This document shows positions 38,847 through 47,659 of a stretch of 64,000 bases of DNA, piece by piece (positions within the stretch are counted from its first letter, which is position 1; each line of letters starts with the position of its first letter). Source of the DNA: Pseudomonas maioricensis (lineage in GTDB: Bacteria > Pseudomonadota > Gammaproteobacteria > Pseudomonadales > Pseudomonadaceae); NCBI RefSeq assembly GCF_022790535.1, contig NZ_LOHG01000002.1:275229-339228 (forward strand). The letters run 5' to 3'. The notes beneath the pieces were generated by a model that saw nothing but the letters and a program-made list of their open reading frames with translations, searched no databases and was not told the origin of the DNA. Made by a program: the position numbers and the translations under genes.

Positions 38847-40091
38847 TCAGCTTGCCAATGCCGGAAGTGGTCGCGCCAGAAGTCGCTCGTCAAGCAAGCT
38901 CAAGCCCTCCTGAAAAAGCTGATTGCTGCGCTCTGTTTCGCCCAATTGGGCCAGCAGGCGAGCAAGCTCCGCACAGGTTTCCGGATTACGTTGCAGACGC
39001 AGGCTGGTTTCCAGATAGTCCCGCGCCTTGCCCCACAAGCTGCTTTGCAGACACAGCCGACCAAGCGTCAATAGCAGGCTTGGATCATCTGGATGGTTTT
39101 TCAGCCATCCCTCTGCAACCTGCAACTGACGCGCCGGATCATCACCACGCACCAGTCCGTACAGGCGAGCGAGGTGGCTGTTGTATTCGCGCTTGATCGC
39201 AGCACGCAAAGCTTCTTCAGCCTGACCGTCAGCACCCAACCGGCGCAACTGCTCAGCGTAAGCAAGCACCAATTGCGGCTCCTGACGTTGCGCGGAGGTC
39301 AGGCCTTTCCACGCATTGTCCAGCCCGGGCAGGCCCGCCGAGCGTCCATCGTCGTCCTGCTCGCGGTACGCGGCAAGGGTAAGGTTTTCACCCCAGGCGC
39401 GTCGTTCCAGCTCGGCCAGTTCCTGAGGTGGCAGTACCTTGTCCTTGCGCAACTCAGGCATGAGTTTGATCAAGGCAGACCACTCACCACGTTGACGGTA
39501 CAAGCGCTGCAGCTGACGCAGAATTTGCGCGTTATGAGGGTGACGCTCGTTCATGGCCTGCAAGGTTACCAACGCGCCATCGCTGTCACCGCGATCCTGT
39601 TGCAGCTGGGCATGACTCAGAGCAATCGCCAGCTCTGCCTGAGGCTGACGCTCCAGGGCGCGCTCCAGCAGATTGTCGCACTCGTCATAACGACCTTGCT
39701 CGTTAGCCGCACGGGCCGCACCGAGGTAGTACAGAAGCGGTTGCGGTTCAGCCTCGGCGGCACGATGCAGATGGCGTTGCGCACTGGCCCAGCGACCTTC
39801 AACCAGATCCATCTGCCCTTGCTCGATTGCAAGTTGCACACGGCGACTGCGGTTACGCCTCGACCATGGGTTGGCAACTGAACCCGAGGTCGTCACGAGA
39901 CGAACCAGCAGGCGAATCACCACGAGCACCAGCCAAATAACGAACAGCAGGCCTAATGTGGCCCACAGGCTCGATTCGTAACGGAAGTTTTGATAGGCAA
40001 TGAGGACGTAACCGGAATGTTCGGCAATCGCCACACCAATCGCCGCTGCAGCGGCAATTGCAATGAACAACAGCACATAGGCACGCTTCAT
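38847..40091 (-). CDS. hemY: HemY, TPR membrane protein of the heme operon
   Basis: 414 residues. Two N-terminal membrane segments (RAYVLLFIAIAAAAAIGVAIA and LWATLGLLFVIWLVLVVIRLLV) then cytoplasmic TPR repeats (LYYLGAARAANEQGRYDECDNLLERAL and others to the end). Part of hemCDXY; thought to help porphyrin flow, exact job unresolved. ATG overlaps the hemX stop by four bases. Confidence 0.93.
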   Translation of the reverse strand: MKRAYVLLFIAIAAAAAIGVAIAEHSGYVLIAYQNFRYESSLWATLGLLFVIWLVLVVIRLLVRLVTTSGSVANPWSRRNRSRRVQLAIEQGQMDLVEGRWASAQRHLHRAAEAEPQPLLYYLGAARAANEQGRYDECDNLLERALERQPQAELAIALSHAQLQQDRGDSDGALVTLQAMNERHPHNAQILRQLQRLYRQRGEWSALIKLMPELRKDKVLPPQELAELERRAWGENLTLAAYREQDDDGRSAGLPGLDNAWKGLTSAQRQEPQLVLAYAEQLRRLGADGQAEEALRAAIKREYNSHLARLYGLVRGDDPARQLQVAEGWLKNHPDDPSLLLTLGRLCLQSSLWGKARDYLETSLRLQRNPETCAELARLLAQLGETERSNQLFQEGLSLLDERLLARPLPALAS

Positions 40092-41230
40092 GGACTCGTC
40101 CCCTGCCGCGTTTCAGCGGGTTGGCTATTCGCAGTTCCCGGTGCATCTGCCGAGGCATGACGCCGCTCAAGATAGGCCTGAACCGCACTCAAGCTTTGCG
40201 CAAGATCGGGCGTCATCACCGAAACCGGTTGCTTGGAGAGTTCATCCAGCCGGGCGGAGAGCATTTTGCTCTGGGAATCGTCCTGATTGAAGTTGGTACG
40301 CAATACCTCCTTCGCTTCAGCCAGGGCCTTGTCAAACACGACGGGCTGGCCGTTAAGAGCCGCCCACTGCGCCTGCTCCAGAGCGAGGCTCAGCGCCAGG
40401 CGAACCTGCGTAAGACTCTGACCGGCCAGTAAAGGGCGGATGTTCTTGTCAGCATTGAAATCGATGCGGATGTAATGGGATATCTCGTTCCACCACTGGA
40501 CCAGATGGCTGTCCTGGCTATTGGCGCTCGTGAGGCCCAACAGCGACTCGCCCTTATCCTTGTATTCAGGAGCCAGCTCATTGAGTTGGGCGACCTGATC
40601 ACGCAGTGCGGCAAGCTGCAAAAACAACCCGGTACGGTCGGGCTGATCAATGCTGCGCAACGACGCCAGACTTTTAGCCAATTGATCTCGTGCCGCAAAC
40701 GAACCCGGATCATCTTGCTCGCGAAGAATTTCATCCGCGCCCTGCACCAATGCCTGAGCACTGTTGATGTCTTGCAACGCAGACAAGCGCAAGCTAGCCA
40801 GACGCAGCAAATGCTCAGCCTCAGCCAGACGCCAGTCCTTGCGGCTCGCACCGAGCACAGTTTCAAGCCGCTGGCTCAGGCGTTGCTGATCACCTTGCAA
40901 CTGCGCAACCAGACGACGACGCTCTTCCAGCTCATTAGCAGGAGGCAGCTGCGCCAAACGCTCGGAGAGCTGCTTCTCGCTGGTCTGCAAGGTCAGGGTT
41001 TGAGCGGCGATGTCCTGCATTTGCGTGCGTTGCAGTTGGTGGCTCGCCTGAACAGCGCGCAGTTGCCATATCCCCCAACCGGCGACAGCAATGCCACCCA
41101 CGCCAAATAGCAAGGCCAGCACAACCAGACCGTTACTCCGTCCAGCCGGACGTTCAGGCCGCAACGGATCGGGGGTCGGTGGTGTCAGCACAGATTCAGA
41201 ATCATCTTTGGGCAAGGCTGTTTCGCTCAC
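40088..41230 (-). CDS. hemX: HemX, membrane protein of the heme operon
   Basis: 380 residues from GTG at 41230. Cytoplasmic N-tail, one membrane helix (GLVVLALLFGVGGIAVAGWGIWQL), then a coiled coil (QTLTLQTSEKQLSERLAQL) and a helical domain (DWRLAEAEHLLRLASLRL). It was once called a uroporphyrinogen methyltransferase, but no such domain is seen. Overlaps hemY by ATGA and lies 48 bases after hemD. Confidence 0.92.
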   Translation of the reverse strand: MSETALPKDDSESVLTPPTPDPLRPERPAGRSNGLVVLALLFGVGGIAVAGWGIWQLRAVQASHQLQRTQMQDIAAQTLTLQTSEKQLSERLAQLPPANELEERRRLVAQLQGDQQRLSQRLETVLGASRKDWRLAEAEHLLRLASLRLSALQDINSAQALVQGADEILREQDDPGSFAARDQLAKSLASLRSIDQPDRTGLFLQLAALRDQVAQLNELAPEYKDKGESLLGLTSANSQDSHLVQWWNEISHYIRIDFNADKNIRPLLAGQSLTQVRLALSLALEQAQWAALNGQPVVFDKALAEAKEVLRTNFNQDDSQSKMLSARLDELSKQPVSVMTPDLAQSLSAVQAYLERRHASADAPGTANSQPAETRQGTSP

Positions 41231-41278
41231 GTATCCATCCTTTGCATTTGGGCGTAATCGGTAAAAGACAGCAGTCGA

Positions 41279-42055
41279 TCAATACGCCTGAAGAGCAGGT
41301 CCGGGTTGTTCCCGTAACGCCGCCAGCAAAGCCGCAGCGCTTGCGCCACGGCAATTCACAACTGTTCGGGCTCCGGCTTCGCGCGCCATTTCTGCAACGC
41401 GCGGGCTCGGCACGAATAAAGTCAAACGCGTCAGTTCAGGCCAATCATCGCCCGCTAACTGGCGCAGGTGTTCCAAACCCTGCCCACTGCTGACCACCAC
41501 CGCGTTCAAGCGTTCCGCCTGGACAAGCTGAGTCAGCGTCGAAGGCGGATAATATGGCAGGTTACGTTTATACAGCGGCAGATAATCAACGCTGACACCC
41601 AGACTGCGTAAACGCTCGGCGAGCAATTCACGCCCATCTTCGCCACGCATGATTAACACGCGTGAGCCGGGTATGGCGATGGATTGTTGCAGTCGGGATA
41701 AATCAAGCAGAGCCTCGCTGTCATCACCATTTTCGGGCCAACTCACATCCAGGCCGTAGTCCTGAAGTATCTGCGCGGTACCCGCTCCCACAGTGAACCA
41801 AGGCAGGATAGGTGTCTGCGGCCACAATTGCGCGACCCACTGCAAGCCCAGACGCGCGGCGGGTTTGCTAACCACAATAACGGCGCTGTAGAGGTCCAGG
41901 TTCTGAACCAGCGACTGCTGCTCAGCGCTGGCAGGCAGAGGCTCAATTTCGAGCAATGGCAGGCTGCTGCTAAAAATCCCCGTCTCGGCCAACGTTAACG
42001 CCAGCGCGGCGGACTCCTCGGCAGGACGGGTCAGCAACAGCCGCCAATCGCTCAT
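41279..42055 (-). CDS. hemD: Uroporphyrinogen-III synthase
   Basis: 258 residues, the poorly conserved HemD fold: [80 protein letters not shown]. Cyclises hydroxymethylbilane with inversion of ring D. Start ATG overlaps the hemC stop as ATGA, confirming coupling. Confidence 0.95.
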   Translation of the reverse strand: MSDWRLLLTRPAEESAALALTLAETGIFSSSLPLLEIEPLPASAEQQSLVQNLDLYSAVIVVSKPAARLGLQWVAQLWPQTPILPWFTVGAGTAQILQDYGLDVSWPENGDDSEALLDLSRLQQSIAIPGSRVLIMRGEDGRELLAERLRSLGVSVDYLPLYKRNLPYYPPSTLTQLVQAERLNAVVVSSGQGLEHLRQLAGDDWPELTRLTLFVPSPRVAEMAREAGARTVVNCRGASAAALLAALREQPGPALQAY

Positions 42056-42993
42056 TCTCGTTCGGCCTCGCCATAAACGGCTTTGAGAATGCCCTCTGCG
42101 CCCTGTTCGAGCAGGGCATCGGCAACCTGAACGCCAAGCGCCTGAGCGTCTGCTTGCGGAGCACGTGCCTCAGCACGCAACAGCAAACTACCCGAAGGAT
42201 CACCTACCAGACCGCGTAGCCAGATTTGCTCGCCCTCAAGTACGGCATAACAGGCGATGGGTACCTGACAGCCGCCATTGAGGTGCTTATTCAGTGAACG
42301 TTCGGCAACCACCCGGATGGCCGTTTCGTCGTGATGCAAAGGCGCAAGCAACGCGTGGATTTCAGCATCGACGCTACGGCATTCGATCCCGACTGCACCT
42401 TGACCGCCAGCAGGCAGGCTGTCGTCAACGCTGATGCTGGCAGTAATACGCTCTTCAAAACCCAGGCGAATCAAACCCGCCGCAGCGAGGATGATTGCGT
42501 CGTACTCACCGGCATCGAGCTTGGCCAGACGGGTATTGACGTTGCCGCGCAGGAAATGAATCTTCAGGTCAGGGCGACGCGCCAGTAGCTGGGCCTGACG
42601 ACGCAAGCTGGAGGTACCGACGACGCTGCCCGCTGGCAGTGCCTCAAGGCTGGCGAAGTGGTTGGAGACAAAGGCGTCGCGGGGGTCTTCACGCTCGCAG
42701 ATGCAAAACAGACCAAGACCCTGAGGGAAGTCCATGGGCACATCTTTCATGGAGTGAACAGCGATATCCGCGCGATTTTCCAGCAGAGCTGTTTCGAGTT
42801 CTTTGACGAAAAGTCCCTTGCCGCCAATTTTCGACAGTGGAGAGTCGAGCAATTTGTCGCCCCGACTGACCATGGGGACCAGCGTCACGAGCAACCCCGG
42901 ATGAGCCTGTTCCAGACGAGCTTTGACGTATTCGGCCTGCCATAGGGCCAGCGCACTTTTGCGGGTGGCGATGCGAATTTCGCGAGAGGACAT
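42052..42993 (-). CDS. hemC: Porphobilinogen deaminase
   Basis: 313 residues; polymerises four porphobilinogens on a dipyrromethane cofactor bound to the Cys of [12 protein letters not shown]. Other fixed blocks: [54 protein letters not shown] at 42993. First gene of the hemCDXY operon, divergent-adjacent to algR with a REP doublet in between. Confidence 0.97.
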   Translation of the reverse strand: MSSREIRIATRKSALALWQAEYVKARLEQAHPGLLVTLVPMVSRGDKLLDSPLSKIGGKGLFVKELETALLENRADIAVHSMKDVPMDFPQGLGLFCICEREDPRDAFVSNHFASLEALPAGSVVGTSSLRRQAQLLARRPDLKIHFLRGNVNTRLAKLDAGEYDAIILAAAGLIRLGFEERITASISVDDSLPAGGQGAVGIECRSVDAEIHALLAPLHHDETAIRVVAERSLNKHLNGGCQVPIACYAVLEGEQIWLRGLVGDPSGSLLLRAEARAPQADAQALGVQVADALLEQGAEGILKAVYGEAERE

Positions 42994-43096
42994 GGATCAA
43001 TCCGTACATGATAGTTGCGACGGATAATAACAGTTCAGGCAAATTGGCTCAGCGCTGTGTGGTCGCAGTGATGATCCAGATCAGTGATCTATAGAA

Positions 43097-43208
43097 CTGT
43101 AGGAGTGAGCTTGCTCGCGATCGACTGCGAAGCAGGCGCAAGACAACAAAAAACCTGCCATAGCATGAAGGTCGTTCCGACCTTATCGCGAGCAAGCTCA
43201 CTCCTACA
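43097..43208. repeat. REP doublet reaching into the algR stop codon
   Basis: CTGTAGGAGTGAGCTTGCTC on the left and the inverted copy ending CTCACTCCTACA on the right, with a core containing a direct oddity (CCTTATCGCGAGCAAGC next to the arm). The last bases of algR (stop codon at 43204-43206) lie inside the right arm. Confidence 0.92.
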
Positions 43209-43950
43209 ACTGCTGCATCATCTTGCGCACGCCAGCCACATGTCGGCGGCTGACGATCAGTGCGTCACCATTCAGCCCTTTGAGGAACAACTGGAAATGC
43301 CCCAGAGGCGTGCGTTGCAGCCGTTCGATACGCTCACGGGCAACCAGCGCGTTGCGGTGGATACGCACAAAGCGATCGCCGAACTCATCTTCCAGCGCCT
43401 TCAAAGGCTCATCCAGCAGGACCTCACCGCCTTCATGGCGCAACGTGACGTACTTGTGATCGGCGATGAAATAGATCACGTGATCCAACGGGATCAACTC
43501 GATGCCTTTGCGTGTCCGCGCACTGATGTGTGTACGCGGGCCGTTGCCACTTTCAGCCGCAGGACGCGTCATGGCCGCCAACTGCACGCGGTTTGGGCGC
43601 TCGGCCTTTCTCAACGCATCAATCAGGTGTTCAGGCCGCACTGGTTTGACCAGATAGCCGACTGCGCTCACCTGAAAGGCTTCAAGGGCAAACTCGTCGT
43701 GCGCAGTACAAAAGACCACAGCAGGCGGAGTTTCCCGCTCGCACAATCTGGCAGCGACTTGCAGGCCATCGAGGCCCGGCATGCGGATATCCAGCAAAAC
43801 GATATCCGGCTTGTGACTTTCAATCAGCGCCAGGGCTTCTTCGCCATTGGACGCGCTGGGTTCCAAAACCCGGTAACCCTCAATTTCACTGACCATCCGG
43901 CTTAGCCGTTCGCGGGCCAGTGGTTCGTCATCAACGATCAGGACATTCAT
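43204..43950 (-). CDS. algR: AlgR, LytTR-family response regulator
   Basis: 248 residues, full length. Receiver domain with phospho-acceptor D54 (DIVLLDIRMPG) and acidic pocket DDE, then a LytTR DNA-binding domain (GIELIPLDHVIYFIADHKYVTLRHEGGEVLL, RFVRIHRNALV). Regulates alginate, type IV pili and virulence genes. ATG at 43950 (the frame opens at 43983) overlaps the algZ stop as ATGA. The TAG stop is the TAG of the REP motif. Confidence 0.97.
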   Translation of the reverse strand: MNVLIVDDEPLARERLSRMVSEIEGYRVLEPSASNGEEALALIESHKPDIVLLDIRMPGLDGLQVAARLCERETPPAVVFCTAHDEFALEAFQVSAVGYLVKPVRPEHLIDALRKAERPNRVQLAAMTRPAAESGNGPRTHISARTRKGIELIPLDHVIYFIADHKYVTLRHEGGEVLLDEPLKALEDEFGDRFVRIHRNALVARERIERLQRTPLGHFQLFLKGLNGDALIVSRRHVAGVRKMMQQL

Positions 43951-45029
43951 ATAGCTCTGGCTTCCTGCGTGAGTCTCGCACAAGGATAGCGTAGACAGGT
44001 GAAGTGACGACCGTCACGGCGCTCCACGCTCAGACTGGCGTGCGGACCAAAAAGTGCCGTAAGACGAGCACCGATGTTTACCAGGGCCTGTTGAGTGCCG
44101 TTGGAAGTCTGCCGATTGGCAACTTCGTCATAGGGGTTGCTTACACACAATACGAACTCTCCCCTTTCATAATCCGCTTCTACCTTTACGACACCTCCTT
44201 CGACGCGAGGTGCAATCCCGTAAATCAAAGCGTTTTCAAGTAATGGCTGCAAGGTTAGCTGGGGAATCGGAAGGTCGTCTGGAATTCCACTGATCACCCA
44301 GTCCAACTGTAGACGCTCACCAAGACGATATTGCTCAATTGATAAATATCGTTTCGCCAACTCCAGCTCATCGCGCCAGGTAACAAGGCTTCCGGGTTTG
44401 GCAAGGCTTGCGCGAAAAAGGTCCGACAAATCGAGCACGGCTTGTTCGGCCTTCGCCGGGTTGGAGGCCACAAGGCTCGCGATGCTATTAAGGGTATTGA
44501 ACAGAAAATGCGGACGGATGCGCGCTTGCAGCGATTCAATACGGGCGCGCAACTCGCCTTGCTGTTGCTTTCGCCACTGACTCTGCAGATAAAAATAGCG
44601 AAGCATGAGTGCCGACATGATCAGCGCAATCACTCCGTAGCGCACATAGCGCTCAACCATCACCCCGAACGTCACCCTGCCGGTCAACTGGCAGACGTCA
44701 GTGACCGCGGTGCAGAGCAGTGTGATAGCCACGACCAGCAAACAACCGAACAGGCCCGCACGCCCTGCAGGCAAGCGCGCCAGCCACGGCCGAAGCCCGC
44801 ACAACAGGGCCGCCGACAGCAGCACGATCCATTGCACAAAAAGCGACATGAGCGCCAACCGCACCCAATCGAAAGTCGGGCGCATCGGTTCGACCAGCAC
44901 CAGAACCAGCACTAATAATTCGGCGAGCAGAACCAGTACCAACAGCGCTTGCGGAAGGCACAACTCAGGAAGAAAGAATTCTTTGCCTGGCCCTGACGGC
45001 GAGGGGTGTTTCGGTAAGCTTTTTCGCAT
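43947..45029 (-). CDS. algZ: AlgZ (FimS), LytS-type sensor kinase
   Basis: 360 residues. Membrane domain of four or more segments ([68 protein letters not shown]) then the unorthodox His_kinase block with [17 protein letters not shown] and [12 protein letters not shown], lacking the ordinary G-boxes, as AlgZ does. Partner of AlgR. ATG at 45029; the long frame upstream of it is antisense to argH and rejected. Confidence 0.94.
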   Translation of the reverse strand: MRKSLPKHPSPSGPGKEFFLPELCLPQALLVLVLLAELLVLVLVLVEPMRPTFDWVRLALMSLFVQWIVLLSAALLCGLRPWLARLPAGRAGLFGCLLVVAITLLCTAVTDVCQLTGRVTFGVMVERYVRYGVIALIMSALMLRYFYLQSQWRKQQQGELRARIESLQARIRPHFLFNTLNSIASLVASNPAKAEQAVLDLSDLFRASLAKPGSLVTWRDELELAKRYLSIEQYRLGERLQLDWVISGIPDDLPIPQLTLQPLLENALIYGIAPRVEGGVVKVEADYERGEFVLCVSNPYDEVANRQTSNGTQQALVNIGARLTALFGPHASLSVERRDGRHFTCLRYPCARLTQEARAI

Positions 45030-45161
45030 GACCCCAGTCTCGGCTCTGCCGGTCCGTGCGGCAAGCTGCCCGCGAATAAAAAAATGCCAACCTGTTATTA
45101 TCGCGTGTGTCCGGCGAGCAGACGCGGGCATGTCATTCTTCAGCAGATCACGAGCGAATCC

Positions 45162-46556
45162 ATGAGCACCGACAAGACCAACCAGTCCTGGGGCGGCCGC
45201 TTCAGTGAACCCGTCGACGCCTTCGTCGCGCGCTTCACGGCCTCCGTCACCTTCGACCAACGCCTTTATCGCCACGACATCATGGGCTCGGTTGCCCACG
45301 CAACGATGCTGGCCAAGGTCGGCGTCCTCACCGATGCCGAGCGCGACACCATTATTGACGGCCTGAAGACTATCCAGGCCGAGATCGAAGCGGGCAGCTT
45401 CGAGTGGCGCGTTGACCTGGAAGACGTGCACATGAACATCGAAGCGCGTCTGACCGACCGCATCGGCATCACCGGCAAAAAACTGCACACAGGGCGCAGC
45501 CGTAACGATCAGGTCGCTACCGACATACGCCTGTGGCTGCGTGATGAAATCGACCTGATCCTTTCGGAAATCACCCGTCTGCAACAAGGCCTGCTAGGTC
45601 AGGCAGAGCGTGAAGCCGAAACCATCATGCCGGGCTTCACCCACTTGCAGACCGCACAGCCGGTAACATTCGGTCACCATATGCTGGCGTGGTTTGAAAT
45701 GCTCAGCCGCGATTACGAGCGCCTGGTCGACTGCCGCAAGCGTCTGAACCGCATGCCGTTGGGCAGCGCAGCGTTGGCAGGCACGACTTACCCAATCGAC
45801 CGCGAGCTGACCTGCAAACTGTTGGGCTTCGATGTCGTCGGCGGCAACTCGCTGGACAGCGTTTCGGATCGTGACTTCGCCATCGAGTTCTGCTCGGCCG
45901 CCAGCATCGCGATGATGCACTTGTCGCGCTTCTCGGAAGAGCTGGTGCTGTGGACCAGCGCTCAGTTCCAGTTCATCGATCTGCCAGACCGTTTCTGCAC
46001 CGGCAGTTCAATCATGCCGCAGAAGAAAAACCCTGACGTTCCAGAACTGGTCCGTGGCAAAAGCGGCCGCGTATTCGGCGCCTTGATGGGCCTGCTGACC
46101 TTGATGAAAGGCCAACCGCTGGCCTACAACAAGGACAATCAGGAAGACAAGGAACCGCTGTTCGACGCTGCCGACACACTGCGCGACTCGCTGCGAGCGT
46201 TTGCCGACATGATCCCGGCGATCAAGCCAAAGCACGCCATCATGCGTGAAGCCGCGCTGCGCGGTTTCTCCACTGCGACTGACCTTGCGGACTATCTGGT
46301 ACGTCGTGGCCTGCCGTTCCGTGATTGCCACGAAATCGTCGGCCATGCGGTGAAGTACGGCGTCGAAAGCGGCAAGGACCTGGCTGAAATGAGCCTGGAA
46401 GAACTGCGCAAGTTCAGCGATCAGATCGAGCAGGACGTGTTTGCCGTGCTGACGCTTGAAGGCTCGGTCAACGCCCGCGATCACATCGGTGGCACCGCTC
46501 CGGCGCAAGTCAAAGCTGCAGTAGTTCGCGGCCAGGCGTTGCTCGCTGCGCGTTAA
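45162..46556 (+). CDS. argH: Argininosuccinate lyase
   Basis: 464 residues, the standard ArgH length; last step of arginine biosynthesis, homotetramer. Signature [11 protein letters not shown] with the flexible catalytic loop, [27 protein letters not shown]. Start [14 protein letters not shown] at 45162. Divergent from algZ with only 132 bases between the start codons, so the alginate and arginine promoters overlap. Confidence 0.97.
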   Translation: MSTDKTNQSWGGRFSEPVDAFVARFTASVTFDQRLYRHDIMGSVAHATMLAKVGVLTDAERDTIIDGLKTIQAEIEAGSFEWRVDLEDVHMNIEARLTDRIGITGKKLHTGRSRNDQVATDIRLWLRDEIDLILSEITRLQQGLLGQAEREAETIMPGFTHLQTAQPVTFGHHMLAWFEMLSRDYERLVDCRKRLNRMPLGSAALAGTTYPIDRELTCKLLGFDVVGGNSLDSVSDRDFAIEFCSAASIAMMHLSRFSEELVLWTSAQFQFIDLPDRFCTGSSIMPQKKNPDVPELVRGKSGRVFGALMGLLTLMKGQPLAYNKDNQEDKEPLFDAADTLRDSLRAFADMIPAIKPKHAIMREAALRGFSTATDLADYLVRRGLPFRDCHEIVGHAVKYGVESGKDLAEMSLEELRKFSDQIEQDVFAVLTLEGSVNARDHIGGTAPAQVKAAVVRGQALLAAR

Positions 46557-46565
46557 TCACTTCTC

Positions 46566-46659
46566 CTGTGTGGGAGCTGAGCTTGCTCGCGATCGGAACG
46601 CCGCGGTTTGAAGTAATACCGTGTCATCGTTCATCGCGGGCAAGCCTCGCTCCCACAGG
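46566..46659. repeat. REP doublet (GTGGGAGCTGAGCTTGCTCGCGAT family)
   Basis: CTGTGTGGGAGCTGAGCTTG and the inverted CAAGCCTCGCTCCCACAG with a variable core, in the gap between argH and the next small gene on the same strand. Confidence 0.9.
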
Positions 46660-46718
46660 AACCGTGGCTAACCATCACATTTATGCGCTCCGACTAAAAA
46701 TTCTCAAGGATGCACCCC

Positions 46719-46994
46719 ATGACCGACACCCTCGACAACGATGAAGAAGAATTCGCCGAATCAACCCTGGTTCAAGCTATCGAAAATCAGATTGAAAGCG
46801 ACAATCCTCCCGCCGCGAAAGCCACGTTCAACAAGCTGACCCTGGTTGGCTATGAGCGCGAAGAGATCCTGCAGTTGATGGCCCATGTTCTGGCGGTGGA
46901 GATCGATGCGCTGCTTGAAGAAGACCGCGCGTTCAACACCGAATGGTATGAAGCAGCGCTGCGTGCCCTGCCTGAGCTGCCCCCAGAGGCATGA
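46719..46994 (+). CDS. Small conserved hypothetical protein
   Basis: 91 residues from ATG at 46719, with AAGGA eight bases upstream (an ATG at 46710 lies too close to that site). Acidic N-terminus (DNDEEEFAEST), then KATFNKLTLVGYEREEILQLMAHVLAVEIDALLEE, a helical stretch. It recalls the small protein that follows argH in other Pseudomonas, but I cannot name a family. No catalytic motif. Confidence 0.75.
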   Translation: MTDTLDNDEEEFAESTLVQAIENQIESDNPPAAKATFNKLTLVGYEREEILQLMAHVLAVEIDALLEEDRAFNTEWYEAALRALPELPPEA

Positions 46995-47005
46995 GCTGAC
47001 ATGCG

Positions 47006-47028
47006 CACCGGCCAACTGACGGCCGGTG
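47006..47028. terminator. GC hairpin after the small hypothetical gene
   Basis: CACCGGCC-AACTGAC-GGCCGGTG, perfect 8-bp arms beginning 11 bases after the stop; no T tract, so termination is only probable. Confidence 0.5.
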
Positions 47029-47230
47029 GCTAACCCTCGCTAAATCGGGCTCGGCAAAATCCACAGACCAGGTCTACACTGCAAATGCCTCGCTGCCACT
47101 AGAACGACGGGGCTACCACGCCGAGCAGGCTTTAACGGTCACCCAGAACCGACGAGCGCAGCACAGACACGTTGATTCCAGGGCCGCGCCAGTCAGTAAG
47201 GCGTCTTACTAGAAAAAGTCTGGAGCACCT

Positions 47231-47479
47231 ATGTCGTATACCCCTGAGCTGGTTGCCGAACTGGAAATCCTCGCACTCTACAATCTGGGCAATACCCTTG
47301 AAGGACTCAAAGTCCATCACGTGGCCGCCCCGACAGCTGTAGCAGCCGCACAAAGACTCTTCGAAAAAGGCCTGACCACACAGGTTGATGGCGGTTATCT
47401 GACCAGCCTTGGGCTGGAAGCTGCCGAGCACGCACAGTCACTACTGACTATCCTCAACGTTGCCAAACAAGCTGCTTGA
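47231..47479 (+). CDS. TIGR02647 family small protein
   Basis: 82 residues, starting MSYTPELVAELEILALYNLGNTLEGLKVHHVAAP with the TIGR02647 pattern (TAVAAAQRLFEKGLTTQVDGGYLTSLGLEAAEHAQ). The shape suggests a winged helix-like small DNA-associated protein; it occurs in Pseudomonas and relatives. ATG at 47231 behind GGAGC. Function unknown. Confidence 0.85.
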   Translation: MSYTPELVAELEILALYNLGNTLEGLKVHHVAAPTAVAAAQRLFEKGLTTQVDGGYLTSLGLEAAEHAQSLLTILNVAKQAA

Positions 47480-47659
47480 TCACCGCGAGGGTCCGCGAGC
47501 CGAAAAAGGTTTAGCGGGCCCTTCATTTATGAAAAACTGCGCCGATAAAAAAATGGCGCCAGAATAAAAACAGACTGACGTTTCAGGCCGTCCTGCCCGC
47601 CGTCTCGCTCACCACTTCAATGCTGCCCTTTTCGAGCCCGACAGCCGGTTTGAGTTGTA

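Noticed and set aside
45030..45587. N-terminal extension of the algZ frame
   Set aside because: Runs antisense through argH; the ATG at 45029 with the membrane domain after it is the normal start.
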